NCBI GenBank assembly: GCA_022661535.1
Contig: JAKULF010000006.1
Coordinates: forward strand, 2,971,001-3,035,000
Source of the DNA: Eutypa lata
Taxonomy: Eukaryota; Ascomycota; Sordariomycetes; Xylariales; Diatrypaceae
DNA: 64,000 bases
Reading direction: 5' to 3'
Part shown: positions 22,940-35,339 of the stretch, piece after piece
How the letters are laid out: each line of letters starts with the position of its first letter
Numbering within the stretch: the stretch's first letter is position 1
Notes under the pieces: model-generated
Database searches by the model: none
Told to the model about the DNA's origin: nothing
Seen by the model: the letters and a program-made list of their open reading frames with translations, nothing else
Translations under genes and position numbers: made by a program

Positions 22940-23029
22940 AGGCCGCCGTAGCTCTCTGTATGCATCTTTTGTACCACTATTTTTGACCAACCACAGAGCC
23001 CAGAGATAAATGTCAAGCTACGGCGGCCT
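22940..23029. repeat. MITE-like element, copy B
   Basis: A 90-bp element with perfect 14-bp terminal inverted repeats, AGGCCGCCGTAGCT (22940-22953) and AGCTACGGCGGCCT (23016-23029). It is non-coding and shares its left half with copy A at 4549-4625. No clear target-site duplication is visible. It lies in the gap between the phosphatase promoter and the hydrolase 3' end. Confidence 0.75.
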
Positions 23030-23264
23030 AAGCTCATTCGGCGATTTTTGTGTCTAGAAATGTTGAAAATCAACAATTCTTTTACAAAATAATTCGTAAC
23101 AAATCGAAACTAAGCCCAATAATAACTTGTGTGAGCCGACTCCTTCAGCATGCAGAGAATAGTAGGATATGCATCTGCTAGCGGCAAGCGTCCTATGGGT
23201 TAAAATAGTGTATGATAAACCTGCAGAAACGATCTTCTGGCAGCTTATGCAGTGAGATCTAAAC

Positions 23265-24128
23265 TCAAGATGCAGCTGTAAGTAATGGTTCATATACTTT
23301 CGGCATCTCACTGCCCTCAACCCAGGCTCTCACGCCTTGAGCGAATACCTGGGGCAACTGCAAAGACCACCAGTGAATGGCTTCCCTCACCACGAATGCA
23401 TTGCACTCCGGGTTCTTGCTTCTGAGCACCTTCCCTGCTTCCACCGTGTCCTCGACATTATCCTGCTTCCCACCCGCTATGATAGCAACCCTCACACCTT
23501 GTATCCCAGCAATATTTTCAAAGGTCACTGAAACGAGCTCATCGAACACGGGTCTCAGCAGAGTTATATTCTGGTTCTTTTGGACCTCCGCCCTCAGCCC
23601 AGGGATAGGTTCCACGTTCGCGCCGAGGGAGGCCCAGAAAATCCCGTCGGTTGCGAGTCGACCTGCCACAGCGATGATTCCGCTGAGTAGGCGCGACTGC
23701 GACCTGAACCAGCGCCTGTACCCGGTAAACGGTGCGCAGCCGGTGCACCACAGACTGAGTACTAGGTCGGGGCACCGCCGCGCGAACTCCAGCCCAACAA
23801 AGCCACCTAGCGACAGGCCGACGATGTGCGCCTTGCCACCCTTGACTCGGGTTTTGATGAGATGTGAGAGCGCGTCGACGGCGTTATCGAAGCTGAAATG
23901 TATTGCCTTGGATCTTGAGTGCCCAGGTAGATCAACAAGAAAGATTTCATAGTCGTCCATGAGGAATTGTGCGACGCGAGAGAACTCCAGATGGCAAGAC
24001 TCTCCGCCGTGAAGGAAGATGATCGTTGGATGTGAAGACTCTTGGTCGCCTGGGTTCTGCGAAGGGGCGAGATAGGTGTAGGCGATCTCTAGGTCTGCTT
24101 GCTTAGGCTCGGATCCTTCGGAGGACAT
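23265..24128 (-). CDS. Alpha/beta hydrolase
   Basis: A single exon of 287 residues from ATG 24128. It shows the HGG oxyanion strand-turn (TIIFLHGGES), the DLPGHSRS loop, the nucleophile elbow GLSLGG with its Ser in the middle third, and a late His in REAIHWW that fits the catalytic triad. There is no signal peptide, so it is probably cytosolic. It belongs to the broad alpha/beta-hydrolase fold group of esterases and lactonases, and its substrate is unknown. It lies about 2.5 kb outside the last gene of the biosynthetic cluster on the same strand as the regulator. A role in product release for the PKS at 48.9 kb is possible but unsupported beyond proximity. Confidence 0.85.
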   Translation of the reverse strand: MSSEGSEPKQADLEIAYTYLAPSQNPGDQESSHPTIIFLHGGESCHLEFSRVAQFLMDDYEIFLVDLPGHSRSKAIHFSFDNAVDALSHLIKTRVKGGKAHIVGLSLGGFVGLEFARRCPDLVLSLWCTGCAPFTGYRRWFRSQSRLLSGIIAVAGRLATDGIFWASLGANVEPIPGLRAEVQKNQNITLLRPVFDELVSVTFENIAGIQGVRVAIIAGGKQDNVEDTVEAGKVLRSKNPECNAFVVREAIHWWSLQLPQVFAQGVRAWVEGSEMPKVYEPLLTAAS

Positions 24129-24650
24129 CTTTCTTATGCCCTCGTTGTACTTTACGTGAGGAGGTACGACTAGAGCAATGCAAAGGGTTATTGTCTTGAT
24201 GTTTTTTTCCTTCTTACATTTTTTCTACAGGATGATTTCTTAAGGTTTAAATAAGAGAATAACTTGTCTCATCACTCAGGCCTTCCTTCGTAAGGTGGCT
24301 GCGCCGCAGCTGCGTTGCGGCTAGTGGCCGTACCTAATGTACCGACTAAACCAAATACGGAAGAAAATCCATAAAGACCCATAAAGACCCATAAAAGTTG
24401 AACTGAGGCAACTTCTATTGACATCTTTAGTTTATAAAATGCTTCCCCTCAGCTTGTGTATGCTATGCTATCTTGCTTATTCCTTAGACATCAAATTATA
24501 CTTCTTTCCACTCCCTTTAGCTTTTGATTATCATATTCGTAAGTGCTAGCTTGCCTTTACCTTATATTTAGTAGCCATGCAAAGGCTTTTCGTTTTTTCT
24601 TTTGCCGCATTTGATACCTGCAGAACAACAACCATGATTAGTATTTACCC
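24129..24650. other. Intergenic
   Basis: Promoter side of the hydrolase gene. No gene is seen. Confidence 0.5.
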
Positions 24651-24885
24651 TTATACGGTAGTATTGGCAGCGCAATAAGGGCTCCGGGCTCGTAGGGTTT
24701 CACCGTAGAACCACAGCGTAGTTATGGTAGCTGCTCCCAAGACCTTAACAGCAGCCGCTAGCACTGTCACACCCGGCCCGAAGCCCAGCCTGGCAACCAT
24801 ATAGGGGGCGAATAAAGGGTGAAAAGCGGCAGCCATGCTTCGTAGCACGAGATTAGCCGAGATGGCAGAAGCCGTATGTCTTGTG
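24651..24885 (-). pseudogene. MFS transporter C-terminal remnant
   Basis: A minus-strand frame encodes NLVLRSMAAAFHPLFAPYM, then LGFGPGVTVLAAAV and FYGETLRARSPYC. This is the last two TM helices and tail signature of fungal 12-TM drug/polyamine MFS exporters, which usually end with a helix followed by G-x-x-L-R-x-R-S-x-Y. Nothing of the remaining roughly 450 residues is found upstream, where the DNA turns AT-rich. It is a relic of a lost transporter gene. Confidence 0.65.
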
Positions 24886-26657
24886 TATGTCTAGTGTATA
24901 TTAAACTGATATACAAGTAGAACGCACATACACACCTGTTGCGAAAACGGTATTGCGAGCTAATGCTCGCAGGAAATTTTGGGGGAGTCGAAAAAGTAAA
25001 GTCAACATATATATGTGAAGTTACTCTGTGAAGTAACATTATAATTCCAAGTGGAATGAAGCCGAAGCGGTGTAAAACTAATGAGTAAGAGATCAAATGG
25101 CAGTCTTTATTAAATCAATGTAGACTACATAGCTACAAGTAGCTTGGAGTCTCTTTCGCATTATTAACTCTAATGGTTTTAAGATATAATTCGCGATGTA
25201 ATTATATTTCATATGCATGCCCAGGGATATACTTGCATCTTATCTCTACATAATACTAGTTAATCTATATATACAATACCGTATTTTCACATGTAAATAG
25301 ATCGTACTAAAGTAGGCGTATACGCCAATAACCTTCCAAGTTCTTCTCGATGCTAAATACTTATACATGTGCCTATTCGCTTACATACCTAATGCAAATC
25401 ATTATTCGATGCAATTGCAACTATTCTCTATAAGCGCCAAAGTGCTACAAATGGTAATAAATGCACATTGCGGGTCATTGGATTGGACTAAATAAGTCGT
25501 AATAAAAAGTTTAACCAACTTTAAGATCAAATTGTTGTGATTGATGCCCGTGCGGCTCTCTGTCAAATGTTAATTGCATGCTATGGTTATTAAATAAGGC
25601 TGTATATAAATTGATAATGGTGCCCTACTATATAGCAAAGGGTAAGGCTTTAGTCAACTCCTGTTATGGCAGCTAATGCTTTCCGTTTTGTCCAGCCGTT
25701 CAATTTTTCTTTGCTTGCGAATACGCAGTTTCATTGCTGATTTAAAAAAAAATGGGTGATGAGTCCAGCCTTCACAATGACAAAAGCGAACTCATCCAAA
25801 TATTGACATAATTTCTCTTCGTAGTTGCAGTCTTCAGCGTCTTCGCCCGTCTAAGCACAAAGTGTATGACCATGCGGAGGCTTGGGGGTGGGATGATTGA
25901 CTCATAATAGTAGCTTAGGTATGTTCCCCTTTTTTATCCTCTCAAAGGACGACACATCTTAACCTCGCCGTGAGGATGGGAATTTTGGTTACGGAAGGAA
26001 AGGAAAACTAATTACAAAACTATTCTAAAATTAATTTAAGCGTGTGACGTATAGGTTTCACTGGGGCCTTTTGAAAAACTCGGCTTCAGGTCGAAGCTTT
26101 GTGTGAAAAGGATGTGAAGGCTTGGAAATGAGGTTCTATGCAACTAATAATTTTCTTAGGTCCTAAGGTCCATATAGTCCTTCTATCTACTCTGTACGAC
26201 CTACAGCGTCGTCTACTGTTTATATACAAAATAAAGTTACGTATCTGCAATATCATTCTGCTGTCATAGCCGCTGATAGTGATCTTATTTCACTAAACCG
26301 AAGGGTAGAGGTCTTGTGGAGCTTTGTATCTGATACAAGTGCTTCATTGGTTAAAGGACGTTGATTACACACGAAGCTGAAATACAGTGCTGCCCAGCTT
26401 AACAGGCTCACCATGACAAACTGTCTTCCAGACGGGAGATATGTGAGAAATACTATCTTAATTGTAGTCAATATGATAGCTACGTCGAATAACACGTATT
26501 ACAGCGAAATAGAGATATAGAAAAAGAACTGGCAGCAGTCCGCGGTAATTGGTGCTATTAGCAGTGCTAGTTTGGTTACGAGCACAGGTCTAGACCTGCA
26601 TTTTATCTAGATCCAAATCTAGTACAAATATCTCTAATAGATTGTATCTAATATCGT
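24886..26657. other. Intergenic, AT-biased
   Basis: A 1.8-kb stretch without a supported gene. The minus-strand open frame at 26253-26495 has hydrophobic segments but no family match. It separates the MFS relic from the cluster regulator and may mark the left cluster border. Confidence 0.5.
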
Positions 26658-28988
26658 CTACCTGCGGCTTCTCTTCGCTGGTGGTTCAGCTTCGGCTATT
26701 TTCGCGTCGACCTGCTCTAGAAGGCCCGGGCGAATGAACATAGGACCAACAAGCTCCCTCATAGCCTCTGACAGGAAGCGTAGGCTTTCTATGTGCGTTG
26801 AAACGTTGGATTTCCCGTTCAACAGCATCCACAAGTACGTTTGAATCGCCGCGGTCATAGCCCAAGTGAACAAGGCGCCAGACTGCTTGAAGATCAGCTC
26901 CTTTCCCGGCCGCCGCATGCCTGCTCGAATGGCCTCGACCACACAACTTGACGCAGAAATGCACCTCGATATGGCTTCAGCCGACGGAGTACACCGAAGC
27001 TGTTCGTTCTCCACCTTGGAAATGACCAATTCAGAGAGGCTGATCTCCACAGCTGCCAGGTTCATCGATACTATCAAGGAGAGAGGGTCATGAGAAGTTT
27101 TGTCGTCTATTTCCAGATGTTCCCCCAGCAGGAGGCTCCGAGTACGGGATATCAGCTTGTCTATTTGGTAATAGGTGTCCCAGAAGGGATACAACGAGCC
27201 CTGGAGTGACTTATGGATGAGGTTTCGGCAGCGTCGGTATAGCGTAGCTACGATGACCATGCCCGCAAAGGGGGAAAGACAGGTGGGGGTTTCCGGGGCT
27301 TCGAAAACAGACTCGAGCGTCGGCATGTCAGAGTTACCTGCCACTTCGGCTAGAACCCCTAAGCAGGGAAGGCGAACGGAGATCTTAACGTGGATAAGCT
27401 GGAGTTCCATATAATTTATGCCCATAAGGAGACTCACCTCTTCAAATGGTGAAACCCAGTTGGTCCTCATCCCAGTAAAGGCCTCCAAAATATACAGCTG
27501 CCAGAAAGTGCGACGTCGCTCTTCCGTTTCGGCGGGGACAGAAGCGCTAGGGAGGGGGGTGAAAGGGCCCAAGTATAGCGCCGGAACTCCAGCTTCAGTG
27601 TCCATCCATGGAAGGCCCATGATCTTGCTTAATCTGATAGCTCGTCCCAAAGTCATCCAAGCCCTAGCAAAATTTGGTTGTTTGAGTTCGTAGAAAGTAA
27701 GCAAAATACATGCTTGTAACGAATTAATATTGCCAAACATAGCATCCCCCTCTTCCCTTTCGCACATGTCAAGGAGATTCCGAGCTTCGATGTGACTTGT
27801 CTTGGCAATATGTGCGAGACCAGGTTTTGCAAGGGCGCCTAGGGCCCCGAGGGCGTGGGAGAGAGCTCGAACATGTATAGAGTCGGGCTGTTGTGCTAGT
27901 GCGGCATAGAATCGCGTTTGGTTGACTATTGGCATTACCGGATCGAAAATCTCAAAGTACATAGTATGTCTGATTTGGTAAATGTTATGCCTACGCAATA
28001 TTGCTCACTTCGGTTAACTCACAGGCTTAACATCTGCTCAGGGGGTATCTTAGTCGTAGTTGGATTCGTTGAATCGCTGCATGGTGAAGTTGGCAGCATC
28101 TCTTGCATTATAGCCTCAATATCAGTCGAATCATTCGTAGACCATGCCAATGAAGATAAGTCGATCGAATCAATGCTATCTAGTAAGAACGAGTTGTTTG
28201 AAGACTGTATTGAGGACTGTATTGAGGGAGTACCGCCTGTCGGCTCGATGCTATCGAACATAAGTTCAAACAGATTGTTAGTCGTAGTGTTCGACCTGTT
28301 ATAAGATGGTCAGCCTAAAGTCGAGGCCCAGGCCTGTTGCTAATACTACCATTCACTGGTACCTAATGGTGGAAGCTGCTGCGGCAGTGGCAGTGGAGAA
28401 GGTAGTATGCCTTGTGTTTGTGTATCCGGTTGACCATCTAGTATTTCTTGCATCTGGGAAGAGGCGGTTTGAAGTGTGGCAAACTCTGATATAGAACTTG
28501 AAGGCACATCTATTGAAGCTTCGGATGCTTGCCCAATCCCCAAGTCTGAAGATGGTCCGTCGGTATAGGAGCTGAAGCCCAACTGAGTTTCAGCACGATC
28601 TACCTCGATCAAGGTCAGTAAGATGAGCATTGGAAACATCAGGTAGGGTATTTTATTGCAATTTACCGAGTCGGGTTTGAAGCGTTAGCAAGAGCCGAGT
28701 TAGGTCTGATTTAGTTATCGACTGCTTTGATGGACTAGAGTAATTGCAATCGTGGCCCAGTTTAGAACATCTCCCGCATTTCGGTTGTTCTCGACCACAT
28801 CGCACTTTACGGTCTCGGCAAGGGTTACAAGCCAGCCTCTTATTAGGCGTCTCACTGTCGGTAGTCAGAGGTCTTTTTTGGTCATCGCTGCTACTCCTAT
28901 GATGTAAGTTGGCAAGGTACGAGTCAACAATAGCCGTAGCTGATGGCTGCTGATTCGTGACCGGTGGGAATTTCGTATTGGGATTCAT
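26658..28988 (-). CDS. Zn2Cys6 transcription factor, cluster regulator
   Basis: Exons 28988-28667, 28599-28350, 28295-28023 and 27969-26658. A further in-frame 54-nt intron is likely at 27437-27384 (GTGAGT...TTAAG), because its removal restores the usual S-V-R-L-P-C segment. This gives about 700 residues. The DNA-binding domain is at residues 54-81 with canonical C-x2-C-x6-C-x6-C-x2-C-x6-C spacing. A linker coiled coil (LQTRLDRAETQLG) follows. After a Ser/Gln-rich region comes the fungal-specific factor domain (YFEIFDPVMPIVN, then ACILLTFYELKQ and ARAWMTLGRAIRLS). A basic tail AKRSRR ends the protein. It stands at one end of the biosynthetic genes and is the natural candidate to activate them through CGG-type half sites. 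Confidence 0.88.
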
Positions 28989-30546
28989 GTTGTACTAATG
29001 AGACACAATGCTCCTGTATAATGTGTGCTTTGTTGTCTAAGATCGTGGAAGACGTGACGTATCATTCATATATTCATTTCCCCCCCTCGAGGTAAGACTC
29101 TTTATAGAAAGACAAGCAGATAAGATCCAGTCATTTCACACTTGTCTAATTGAGACCTTTACTATAATGAGAATTTTGTAGAAGACGGCCTCATACATAG
29201 AGGCGCGTTACATTCGACTGGATCATTCAAAGGTCTAGACTTGCAAGCCTCTAAAACTGCAGGAGTCTGGAAGGATTTACGGACGTAGCAGTCTCGCTAA
29301 TCCTTACACCCCATATATATGATTTCGTTGGTTATCTCTTCGGATTATGGCTGCTTACTTCTATGCAGGTCAGCCCACTCACATGTGTACTAGAAGGCCA
29401 TTCGCGGAATGGCCATAAGGCAGAGTGACAAAGCTAACCATCTTATGTCACTCTGCCTTATGGCCATACGCGGATACGTCTGATATATAATAGAGGCTGT
29501 TTACTACTTGATGCCTGGGATCTGAGTTCAACTACCTTATCAGTTATAACTTTGAAAGGCGTGGCGTATATAGCTTATATATCCTTACAAGGCTAGACAC
29601 TTGGGAATCAGGATTTCATGTGTATTACTTCTTTGTACACCCTCCTGTTGGGATTCTGACATGTGCCTCAGTCTTGCTGCTGATATTAATCTATCACTAT
29701 CCTAGAGGGTTGCCCCGTAGAGTCAAAATCGGATCATCTAGATAGGTGTTGAACCTCGACGCCAATCATATAACGGAGGTCTATTAACAGGTGGCTTTTA
29801 TCGGGGTAGGGATGGGGGAGTCAACAGATTAAAACCCCTACTGCAAATGGCGGAGAGATATACTTAACGCGAGCTATAATTTGCTATGTCATAAGACATT
29901 TCAGACCGCCGGTGAACTTGAACCACCATAAAGTTACCTCCTGCCTTCCCGATTCAATTGTCATTGAATATTGGCGTAAAGCCACAACTGACTCCTCTTT
30001 CCCTTCGAACTTGACCGTAAAAGTCTCAACCAATCTAAGAAATACTAGCCTTAAAACGGGAGTAAGAAAAGCCTAAAAGATACATTAGGTATTGATAAGT
30101 AAACGTCACGGCTTATTTCAAAATCATTTGTGCTTATCAGTCCATAAGCACATACGTCGCACAGTAACAAATGTAAATTTCTCCGATGATCCCTCGCTTA
30201 CCTATTGTCTCTGACTAGTTATGCAGAAGCCTCCTTTCGGTGTTATTCGGAGGAGACAAATTCTGTCACACTTAAAGTAGTAACACATCGACTAATATTA
30301 CTCGACAAACTGTATAATCCTAAGGACTATCTACGTTCCCTGTTTAACTATGAACTATGCCGTTCAAGTGAGGGCGCTCGGAAAAATAAAACATCCTGTA
30401 AGTATGTAGTAGAAACAAATTATTAGGGCATAAAATCCATATAGTTGCCCAAAAAATATACATCCAGAGAATCGTCTACCAATACAGGCCATGAACAAGT
30501 ACATATCATACAGTATACAGTATCAACTTCAAACCCCTGGAACCCC
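28989..30546. other. Intergenic, regulator promoter side
   Basis: A 1.56-kb gap between the regulator start and the 3' end of the GMC gene. It contains the long perfect inverted repeat at 29409-29467. I see no gene in the rest. Confidence 0.6.
29409..29467. repeat. Perfect 22-bp inverted repeat
   Basis: Arms 29409-29430 and 29446-29467 are exact reverse complements around a 15-nt spacer. They lie about 420 bp upstream of the regulator ATG. The left arm begins ATGGCCATAAGG. It is non-coding. It could form a cruciform or hairpin RNA, be a dimer binding site, or be a tiny transposon footprint. Confidence 0.85.
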
Positions 30547-32660
30547 TTAAGAGCAGTTTCCGGCAATAGCACAGGCTATCTTCTCAGCAAAAGCATCTAT
30601 CAAACCAGCCAGTTAGTTTTTCTTCTTCTTTTTGGGGGGGTTTCGGGTTTTCTTTTTTGTGCAGCTTAAAAATAGCTAGTAGGTTGATGGGCTTACTTAC
30701 ACACTGTTGACTGCGGGTGGCCGGGTGGCAAGAAGGTAAAAGCAGCAGCATCTACTACCCTCAGCCCCTTGACGCCATACACCCTAGCCTGAGTATCTAC
30801 CACTGCGTTAGGATCATCCGGCTTGCCCATGGCACAGGTACTTGAACCGTGGAAAATGGTCTGGAAGCTCTGCCTAATAGCCTTCTCGATCTGGGCGTCT
30901 GACACCACAGACGGCCCCGGATACACCTCAGGCCCGACCCTAAGCTGGTCTAGCGAACTCGAGGCCCAAAACTCGCGGGCGCGTTTAAAGCCACCTACGG
31001 CAACCTCGATATCCGCCTTGTGGGTCAGGAACCCCGGGTTGATCGCGGGCGCGACGGTTGCGTTCGCCGACGTAATAGTAACGGTGCCACGCGACTGCGG
31101 TGTGCACAGTACTACGCCCAGAGATGCGTATGCTATCCCGTCCAGCGGATCTGACGTCGATAACATGCTAGTATTTCCAAGGTACGCTGACAGCGCAATG
31201 TATTCAAGCTCCGGCCAGTCAGCCGGGTATTTGGCTAGGGAGGTCAAGGTGCTGTTGCTCATCATACTACGTGTTTTGTTAGGAAGCTTCTCCCAGGCCA
31301 GTAGATCCGCAGTGGGATTGGTTAGCAATCCGGATGCACTTTGGTCAAAAAGCTGAGCTTGCTTGGCTGCAAAATCCGGGTTCCCGAACGCGGACGATGT
31401 CACCACGTTAACTCCATGCGTAACGCCAAAAACAATATGGTCTTGCATGTTTTGGCCAACCCCCGGTAGATCGGCTACCACGTCGATGTTAAGAGCCTGG
31501 AGAGCTTTAGCGTCCCCAACCCCAGATACCTGAAGCAGTTGCGCCGATCCGATCACGCCAGCTGACAAGATGATTTCCTTGCGAGCTGAGATGGTGTACT
31601 CAGCACCAGCGGTGTTGACCAAAACGCTAGTAGCTTTTTTAGCATCATTGAAAAGAACTTTTAGGGCCATAGTCAGTGGATACACGTAGTAGTCTGGGTC
31701 GTCGAAGCGAACAAATGCCGTTTCCGAAGAAGATCGAGTCATGGTTGTTCCGTCAATAGTAAACATAGCATACGCATGCCCAAGCAGGTTGCCGTTTTGG
31801 AAACCCTCTTTCAGTAGAGGGATGCCAATCTGACAAAAGGCTTTCGTCGCCCATGTTGGGAATGCATAGGCCCAGTTAGGGAATGACAATGAAAGTGATC
31901 CATCCCCAGTTCCAAGAGCGGACGGATCAAACTGAGGTGTTGCATTCTTGGCCCGAAGATCATTGTTTGGCGGTGTGAAATTAAGACTGTAATATTATAT
32001 AGAGTTAATCAATATGCTCTAAACCAATAAGAAGCGAAGTAAAAACAAAAAATGCAGAAACATTACGAATCTCGGACACTGACCTCTTCTCAAAATAAGG
32101 AAGCATATTTTCGAAGGTATAGCTTTCATCGCCAACTTGGTCTGCCCATTTTGTATAGGAATCCCGACTTCCCCTGTGATAGACCATGAAATTACGTGCA
32201 CTAGAACCTCCCAACATCTTGCCTCTGGGATAGTGCATCGAGACATTTTGCGCGCCCTATCAAGCAGTTAGAACGGCCTCAACGAGGGTTTCTTCCTGGC
32301 CCTTACCGGTTGTGGTGTTGTCATGTAACCCCAGTCCGCTAATGGTTGCCAGTCTTGCTCTGACCTCCCCGTATACGCAGTAGCAAAAGCTGGGATCTCG
32401 CTGAGGTTGCCATTGCAGAGTTCATAGAAAGTGCCAGCCTCGAGCACGGCGACACTTCCCGCCTTCTGTTCCACCAGTCTGGTCGCGAGGGTCAGACCAG
32501 CAGTCCCACCCCCGACGACGACGTAGTCGTAGGTTGCATCATTGCCAGGGATGCCGAAAGACGAGCCGAGTGGTCTGTTATCGAAGGTGTCCAGCGTCCT
32601 GCTGTACACCCCTGCAGCCAAGACTACTGCCATGCACGTAATCTTGATCGAACCCCTCAT
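30547..32660 (-). CDS. Secreted GMC oxidoreductase
   Basis: Exons 32660-32307, 32256-32084, 31986-30701 and 30596-30547 give 620 residues. A signal peptide is likely (ITCMAVVLAAGVYSR, cleavage near 20). FAD-binding GGGTAG lies at 50-55, the first GMC signature is PRGKMLGGSSARN, the second is SAGVIGSAQLLQVSGVG, and the C-terminal active-site region has FHGSSTCAMG and HPQSTVYAFAEKIA. The last 50-nt exon completes the conserved HPQSTVYA block, so the readthrough stop just after it is an intron artefact. The family oxidises alcohols or forms rings with FAD (aryl-alcohol oxidase, versicolorin B synthase and similar). Several N-glycosylation sequons fit secretion or the vacuolar/vesicle route. It is second from the regulator end of the cluster and probably acts on the polyketide or a shunt alcohol. 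Confidence 0.92.
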
Positions 32661-34122
32661 TTTCCCTGGGTGAATCGTCGGATAAGAGGATGATATGCAG
32701 GTTATGAAGATCTAGATGAACAAGAGCTGGTTTAATGGGGTATGACTCGAGCTGACACGGATGACTGCAGATGCGACTACTGCACGTGGTTTGTCTCGGC
32801 CATTCCAGGGATTTTGGGCACGCATCGAGGTTTATATACCGCCTACTTGTACGCGGAATCGGCAATAAGGCATATTTTACAACTATTGTTCAGCTGGGTT
32901 CCTTCGAGCATCGTCGGTGTTGCCGCCTCGCCCAGATCCTAAAAATATGTGCTGAAAGAGTATCCTAATAGCCATGGGCGGCGCAGACAAGCCACACGAG
33001 ACGTTCTATTTCCAGTTTGGCCCTGTCTAAGGAGTGCTGGAAGGATGAGGCTAGTAAGGCTTACATTGGGAGGCATGTCTGTTGAGAAAAATGGTTGATG
33101 GGTTGTCACATAAAGGTGTAGTCCTAGGAGCTCGAAGAATGAGGCTAAGAATCAGCTTGGATTTGGGGCTGAAATAGAGGGTTTAAGGCTGGTCTTGGGG
33201 TCTCACTGTTACAGGAGGTACAACAGGGAAGATGCATCCCATCAGATCACGCGTTTGAATTATATAAGGGACTGGATTTGGAAGGGCATGTCATGTGTGG
33301 TCTGATGTATAAGCCTGCAGAATCCTTCGGGGATCGGGTAGTACGAGATTATAAATCCTTTATTCGATTGATGAGTGTTTTGTACTCCACGATCATAACG
33401 AGGCGCTTTTAATTATGAGTGGCGATACGCCTCAAACAGGTAATATACGACGAGAAATGTAATAATGTGGCCTCCACCGGCGTAATAGGCAGCCGACAAC
33501 TAAAGCGGCAGCCGTAAAAACGATACGGTGTAGCATAGGAAGGCATATGAGAAAACTGTAAACGTATCGTATTGCCTTCCCTGCAACCATACTCTGTACT
33601 TCAATGTCAGGACTAAAAGGCGGGAGGTAGAAGACCCTTCAAATATGTATGATGAGATTTATATTGAATATGGTGTCCTTACCAGCTACCTTAAGTAACT
33701 ACTTGTAAATAACTACATCAAATCAGTATACAGGTCATAACATCTACGTTTGCAAGAAATAGCATATTTATCTCGCCATAACAGGTCGATACATTTATAG
33801 TAGATACGTAGTGCTATATGAGGTGAATTCTATATGGGAAATAGAAGTTAGGTCTGGGACCCGACAGCTACTCTTCAACGTTATTAAACTTAATTGAAAT
33901 GTGCCCCAGAGTAATGTGTTTTTTGTTTTTGTTTTTGTTTTGCTCTCTAATAGGTCACATTATGACTAGGTATAAAGAAGTGCTGCGACGCAAATTTTCT
34001 TGAATTCTTTACAATAGTAGACACCCAACCGCCAAATCAACGAAATATACGCGCCTCAAATGCTTCACCATCTTCAATGTAGAAGCTAGTACATGCTACA
34101 CTAAATTTAACAGGGACATTGT
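32661..34122. other. Intergenic
   Basis: Promoter side of the GMC gene and 3' side of the ADH gene. No gene is seen. Confidence 0.5.
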
Positions 34123-35339
34123 TTAACCCATTGTAAGAACGGCGCGGTAGCGAACCTTTCCACTCAGCATCGCCTCTAGATTAAAGTAGCCTTGTTAGCT
34201 TTCAACGGTAAAAAGATAGTGAATGGCATGAAAAGACAGAGTGAAGAAGAAAGAACACACCAAAAGCGTCCTGGGCCTTCTCGAGCGGGAACGTCTCGAC
34301 GGCGCAGTCCAAACCCTGCATATTGGCGAACTCGATGGTCTTCTCGCCGTCGTAGTAGCTTCCCACGGGCCAAGTCTGGACGGCGACGCCGCGCATCATC
34401 ATCTCGTTGGAGTCGACGGTGATCTTGCCGTCCTGGGGGAAGCTGAGGATCAGCATTTTGCCGTAGATGCCGATGCCCTTGATCAAGGGGGTCATGGCGG
34501 CCGTCTCCATGGCCGTGGTGACGACGAGGTTGGCGTAGCCGAGCTCCTTGAGCGCCTCGCCCGGGTCCACCGCCGTCGAGTCTATGTACTCGTGCGCGCC
34601 CAGCTCCCGCACCGACTTCTCTTTGTCCGACCCTCGCGAGATCGCCACCACCCGGTACCCCATCTTGCGAGCAAATTGCACGGCCATATGTCCCAGCCCT
34701 CCCAGGCCCTGGACCGCGACCGTGTCGCCTGGCTTGAGGTTGCCGGATTTGATGGCGCCGAAGACGGTCGAGCCGGCGCAGAGCATGGGGGCGTACTTGG
34801 CTGCGTCGACACCCTCGGGGACGTGTACAGCAGCTTGGGCCCGGATGATGCAGTACTCGGCGTCTAAGAGCATAGCGTATCAGCGAATGGTAAGCATTTT
34901 CATAGTTCGTCACAGAGATAGTCCAGAATTAGGGAATAGTAATAAGGGGAAGGGAGGGCAGGCTCTTACATCCGCCGTCCTTAGTCACACCGTTCACAAC
35001 GAATGGTTCGCAGAACTGGTACAGACCCCGCTTGCACTTGTCGCAGGATCCGTCATGTCCGCCGTGCCATGCACCGCCGATGCGGTCTCCGACGTTCCAA
35101 CCCTGAACGCCGTCGCCTAAAGCAGCCACCTTGCCGATGATCTCATGGCCAGGGACGACGGGGAAGCCAGCACCCCAGACATTGTACTGGGCGAAGATCT
35201 CGGAGTGGCAGACACCGCAGGCTTCCACCTTAACCAGGATTTCGCCGGCAGTAGGCAGTTTGAGGGAGACTTCCTCGACGACCAAGGGTCCGCCAGTCTC
35301 CTTGAAGGCGGCTTGCTTGTATGTCTTAGGGAGAGCCAT
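34123..35339 (-). CDS. Zinc-dependent alcohol dehydrogenase (MDR family)
   Basis: Exons 35339-34970, 34863-34261 and 34175-34123 give 341 residues. The start is the ATG giving MALPKTYKQAAF; upstream in-frame sequence to 35516 looks like leader, not protein. The catalytic zinc site is visible as CGVCHSE (C44) and GHEIIG (H65, E66). The structural-zinc lobe reads D96-x2-C99-x2-C102-x7-C110, so the first of the usual four Cys is Asp. The nucleotide fold is GLGGLGHMAVQFARKMG. The 53-nt last exon supplies the conserved end MLSGKVRYRAVLTMG. It interconverts an alcohol and an aldehyde or ketone with NAD(P)H and is presumed cytosolic. Inside the cluster it is a likely redox tailoring enzyme, though primary-metabolism ADH activity cannot be excluded. 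Confidence 0.9.

Noticed and set aside
26253..26495. 80-codon minus-strand hydrophobic frame
   Set aside because: No start context, family signature or splice partners; it lies in AT-biased intergenic DNA.
34241..34867. 208-codon plus-strand frame
   Set aside because: Antisense shadow of the alcohol dehydrogenase exon.
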